Under the pieces are notes generated by a model. The model was given only the letters and a program-made list of their open reading frames with translations, was not told the origin of the DNA and did no database searches. Positions 6,333 through 9,310 of a stretch of DNA of 9,310 nucleotides are shown here, in pieces. The position numbers were made by a program, and so were the translations under genes. The first letter of the stretch is position 1. Every line of letters starts with the position of its first letter. Origin of the DNA: an uncultured Beijerinckiaceae bacterium (lineage in GTDB: Bacteria; Pseudomonadota; Alphaproteobacteria; Rhizobiales; Beijerinckiaceae); contig CALMRL010000487.1 in NCBI GenBank assembly GCA_937873345.1, forward strand, positions 1-9,310, given 5' to 3'.

Positions 6333-7931
6333 GCCGTTTTCCGCGAAATTTGGCCAGACGAGCGTAGATCCTGTAAGCGCGAGCTATAACGTTTCGAAGC
6401 TGCCTGCGCACTGAAAGTGTTGCGGACGTGAGCAGCGGCCCGTTCCGCCTTCGCCGCCGCGGCGCCCCGATCCGCGCTGACCGCCTTCATCTGCATAACA
6501 GCCTCGTCCTCCTTCGGTTGAGCCCACGTCGCGCCACGAGGCACATGCTGGTACTCATCCGATCGCACGCCGACAAGGTCGTAGCCGACGAGGTCGGCGG
6601 TCTCGTCCGTGCAGAACACCATGTTGCCGGAATAGGCGGTGGCGATCACCGGGCTGCATCGCCTCGATCATGCCGAAGCCCCAGCCCTCCGAGTGGTGCA
6701 GAGACACGTAGCGGTCGCTGGCGAGCTTGAAGCCGAGCAGGTCCCTGTAAGCATAGGTCTCGTTGATGACGAGGAGGCGCGGGTCGGCGCGCACGGCGGC
6801 GTCGATGCGCTTCCACAGGCGCATCTGGTAGGGATCGTCGACGCGGAAGCGGTTCTGCGTCTTGATCACGAGCTGCGCCCTCTCGTCGCCTTCGGGGAAC
6901 GCCCGGCGGAAGGCGTCGATGACGCCGAGCGGGTTCTTGCGCTCGATGAAGGAGAAGGAATTAAAGGTCGTGAGGAAGACGAAGCTGTCGGCATCGAGGC
7001 CGAGCGCCTCGCGCCCGAGGGCCATGGCCTCCGGCAGGGACTCCACCGCCATGCCGATGTTGATCACGGGCTTGTCCGTGAACCGCGCATAGATCTCGCG
7101 GTTGTAGTCGGACGACACCCATATTTCGTCGAGCAGCTCCAGCGCGAGCCGGTGGCACTTCGGGGTCTGGTTCAGTTCCCAGAAGAAGTAGCCAATGTTG
7201 TAGCTTTGCGTAAAGATCTCGCGCGGCTCGAAGGCGAAGGCGAGCGGAATCGATTCCGCATTGAGATGGATGAGGTTGATCTCGCGCTTGGCGTCATAGG
7301 CCTTGTAGTCCGTCGCGGTGGCGTAGCCGACCGGTGCGGGATTGTCGAGATCGAAATCGTACACCGTCGGGGCGATGCTCTCGCACCGGGTGAGGATCTC
7401 GACTGAGAGCCGCGTGGCCTGTCCAAGACCGGACGTCTTGAGCACGGGGCCGATGAGCGCCACGCCGGGCTCGAGTGGGCCGATCGCCTGCTTGGGCGGG
7501 AGCAGGTTTTGCCCGCTGTCGACGGTGCGGCGCGGGAGCGTGTCGCGCTCGAGCCGCAGCCCTTCCCGCGCCAGCAGCGCGGCGCCGGCACGCCGCAGGG
7601 CGCGCGCTGCTTCCAGGTCGTCGCTGTTCGCCGCCGTCTTGAACGGCGACGCGCAGAAGCGCGCCAGCACTTGGTCGAGCATGCTCGGCGCGCCCTTGCG
7701 CTCGGCGAGGACTGCCCGCAGCGACCCGCGCGGTAGGAAGCGCAGGACGAAGGGATGGGTAAAGGAATACACCACGAGATAGTAGAAAAAGGCAGCCCGG
7801 TCACGCGGAAGCCGGATGTCCAGCATTTGCAGCTCGGTATGCCGCTTGAAGAAGTAGATCATGAAATGGTTGAAGGCGAAGGGTTCGCCAATCCATTGCA
7901 CCTCCGTGCGCAAGAACGCGGACATTTCCAA
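6329..7931 (-). pseudogene. GT4-family glycosyltransferase, frameshifted
   Basis: The first frame (TTG 7931, or ATG 7925) reads as a GT4-like enzyme: GLGQATR (168-174), YNIGYFFWEL, DEIWVSSDYNREIY, FIERKNPLGVIDAF, and the donor-binding E-x7-E in SEGWGFGMIEAM (E415, E423). After that Met (6657-6659) the frame turns to arginine-rich nonsense (HRLFRQHG) and stops at 6555. The expected continuation, VIATAYSGNMVF, resumes in another frame at GTG 6649 and runs to TGA 6329, including the usual tail WAQP through YSSRLQDL. Only 7 nt separate the two blocks, where the family has about five residues (A-x-GKP, 15 nt), so about 8 nt appear deleted. The gene is probably non-functional, because the loss is beside the donor-binding glutamates. 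The 5' end abuts the IS5 fragment with an open frame running into it and no clear ribosome site, so the N-terminus may also have been cut. Confidence 0.8.
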
Positions 7932-7949
7932 GAACTTGGTGGTTTGAGG

Positions 7950-8190
7950 CGTCGTGTGGTGTGATGGCCTGCGGCGACGGAGGCGGGTGATGCGGGGTCA
8001 GGCCGGGTTCTTCGACCTCGACGAGCGGCTGAAGGCGCTGTCGGCCAAGGGTGACGCGCTGGAGCGGCTTGGCACCGTGGTGGACTTCGAGCTGTTCCGC
8101 CGCGACCTCGCCCGCGCCGTGCTGTGCTCCGATGGCGCCAAGGGCGGGCGCCCTGCGTTCGACGTTGTGTTCATGTTCAAGGTGATCCTC
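7950..8190 (+). mobile_element. IS5-family element, left-end fragment
   Basis: A fragment of an IS5-type element runs from roughly 7945-7955, where the minus-strand glycosyltransferase similarity fades, to about 8190, where the transposase reading is broken by another element. It keeps the 5' flank, the ribosome site and the first 67 transposase codons. The exact left end and terminal inverted repeat cannot be set because the right end is not in the window; the rest would be expected beyond the right edge, after the ISL3 element. Confidence 0.6.
7990..8190 (+). pseudogene. IS5-family transposase, N-terminal fragment
   Basis: The ATG at 7990 is preceded by GGAGG (7979-7983) at 6 nt spacing. 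The product begins MRGQAGFFDLDERL and continues ERLGTVVDFELFRRDL, then SDGAKGGRPAFDVVFMFKVIL. This is the characteristic N-terminal block of many IS5-family transposases, in which FKVL is followed by LQALYGLSDEQ. Here the text after residue 67 becomes PPPGGSSPSLVG and stops at 8236-8238. The catalytic DDE domain is therefore missing and the protein cannot be an active transposase. The break coincides with the left end of the ISL3 element, so insertion is the likely cause. Confidence 0.75.
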
Positions 8191-9310
8191 CCCCCACCGG
8201 GTGGTTCATCGCCGAGTTTGGTGGGACGGATGACGTGAAGGTCACCTCCTGGTTTCGGTCGCCGCGACAGCGCAGATCAGGGCATGAGCCTGCTCTGCCT
8301 TCTTCCTGGTTGCCGCCTGCTTCGCGTCGCGCGTGATGGTCCCGATCGCCTCATCGTCAGCGCCAAGGGTCGGCGCGACCACACCCGCTGCCCTGACTGC
8401 CGGACCGTCAGCACCGCGGTGCACGCGCGCTACCGACGACGGGCTGCCGACCTGCCGGTCAGCGGTCAGGTCGTCCGGCTGGATCTGACGGTGCGCCGCT
8501 TCTCCTGCGGCCACCCTGGCTGCTCGCGCCGCACCTTTGCCGAGCGCTTCCCGCGTCTGCTCGGTCGCTATGCCCATCGCACCTGCCGCCTTGTCGAGGC
8601 TCACGCCCGAACCGGTCTCGCACTCGGCGGCCAGCCCGCCGCCCGGCTGCTGTCGCACCTTGCCATGCCGGCGAGCGCAACCACCATGCTGCGAACGATC
8701 CGGGGCGTGCCATCACCGCGCCGGAGGCGGCCGCGCGTCGTCGGCGTCGATGACTGGGCGCTGCGCAAGGGCCGGAGCTATGGCACCATCCTGGTCGACC
8801 TCGAACGGCACCGCCCCCTCGACTTGCTGCCGGACCGCTCCGCCACGACGCTGTCGGCCTGGCTCCGCCGCGAGCCGCAGGTGGAGGTCGTCGCGCGTGA
8901 CCGCTCGACCGAGTACGGGCGCGGTGCCGCGCTGGGCGCGCCGGTCGCCGTGCAGGTCGCGGATCGTTGGCATCTCTTGGCTCAACACGCGGCAGATGGT
9001 CGAGCGCTGGCTCGCACGCGTCCACCTGCGCTTGAAGCAGCTGCCGCCGGTCATCGCGCCGTCGGAAGCGACCCGGCGCACCAGGGCCTACCCACGCGCG
9101 CCTGCCGAGGCCCTCGCCCGGGCAGCGGCCGTTGGCCGATGGGAGGCGCTCTACCATGATGTCCGGCGCCGTCGCGCGGCAGGGCAGTCGCTGCGGCAGA
9201 TCAATCGCGAGACCGGTCTCGCCCGCGCCACCGTACGCAAGTACGCCTTTGCCGACCGCTTCCCGCGCCACGGCCTGCGCGGACCCGAGCGGAGCATCCT
9301 TGATCCCTAC
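8191..9310 (+). mobile_element. ISL3-family insertion sequence, right end outside window
   Basis: The element begins around 8191-8205, immediately after IS5 similarity stops at a run of six C (8190-8195); the flank GGTGGTTCATCGCCGAG is a candidate left terminal repeat but cannot be confirmed without the right end. It carries an ISL3-type transposase gene from 8284. ISL3 elements usually make 8-bp target duplications; only one junction is visible, so none can be shown here. It lies inside and parallel to the IS5 remnant, so it inserted later. Confidence 0.7.
8284..9310 (+). pseudogene. ISL3-family transposase, frameshifted and 3' partial
   Basis: The ATG at 8284 opens a transposase with the ISL3 zinc-binding region (CPDC, C36/C39; CGHPGC, C75/C80), a helical DNA-binding stretch, and the catalytic-domain start VVGVDDWALRKG (D156/D157), RPLDLLPDR, ARDRSTEY and VADRWHLL. 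After HLL the family sequence LNTRQMVERWL is found in the next frame from 8981 (CTC AAC ACG CGG CAG ATG), so one extra G is present in TTGG at 8979-8980. The second frame stays open to the window edge, with VHLRLKQLPP, GRWEALYHDVRRRRAAGQSL and INRETGLARATVRKYAF (helix-turn-helix-like). In the first frame a different, meaningless tail follows to TGA at about 9157-9159. No slippery heptamer is seen and ISL3 elements are not known for programmed frameshifting, so mutation or sequencing error is likeliest. The ribosome site is weak. Confidence 0.8.

Noticed and set aside
6639..7406. 255-codon + strand ORF opposite the second glycosyltransferase
   Set aside because: The opposite strand reads clear GT4 motifs through the whole span; this product is a Val/Ala/Glu/Arg-rich shadow.
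8970..8990. Programmed ribosomal frameshift in the ISL3 transposase
   Set aside because: No slippery heptamer or following stem is evident, and the family normally uses one frame; an indel is simpler.
8459..9271. 270-codon - strand ORF opposite the ISL3 transposase
   Set aside because: An Arg/Ala/Gly-rich shadow; the + strand carries zinc-finger and catalytic motifs of the transposase.
1..9310. CRISPR array, tRNA or rRNA genes, toxin-antitoxin or defence systems
   Set aside because: No regularly spaced repeats, cloverleaf pattern, rRNA-like segment or characteristic protein motifs were found on either strand.

Overview
The window looks like a high-GC alphaproteobacterial chromosome, most like Methylobacterium or a related Rhizobiales genome. 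This is inferred from codon style, from protein families that recur in that group (FkbM methyltransferases with a short N-terminal helical module, glycosyltransferases with a GW-type N-terminal module) and from the IS types. No rRNA, tRNA or other taxonomic marker is present, so the assignment is tentative.

Layout, left to right: (1) the 3' part of a right-handed beta-helix (pectate-lyase-like) protein on +, entering from outside the window; (2) an FkbM-type SAM methyltransferase on -, ending 6 bp from the beta-helix stop, tail to tail; (3) a GT2 glycosyltransferase on -, inside a markedly AT-richer stretch (about 2100-3740); (4) a leader of about 0.4 kb with an inverted repeat; (5) a long three-part GT4 glycosyltransferase on +; (6) a short intergenic region with a compound stem-loop; (7) a second GT4 glycosyltransferase on -, broken by a frameshift inside its nucleotide-sugar binding motif, with a possible 34-codon ORF overlapping its stop; (8) a nested insertion-sequence block on +: the first 67 codons of an IS5-family transposase, cut by an ISL3-family element whose own transposase is frameshifted and runs off the right end.

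Taken together this is an accessory surface-glycan locus (exopolysaccharide, capsule or O-antigen type). Two glycosyltransferases and a sugar methyltransferase appear intact, a third glycosyltransferase is decayed, and a beta-helix protein could bind or cleave the polymer. The frequent strand switches, mosaic base composition, broken gene and stacked IS elements point to a region assembled and eroded by transfer rather than one tidy operon. No defence system, CRISPR array, RNA gene or clearly new type of system is visible. The most informative items are the decayed GT4, the nested IS elements and the multi-module GT4.
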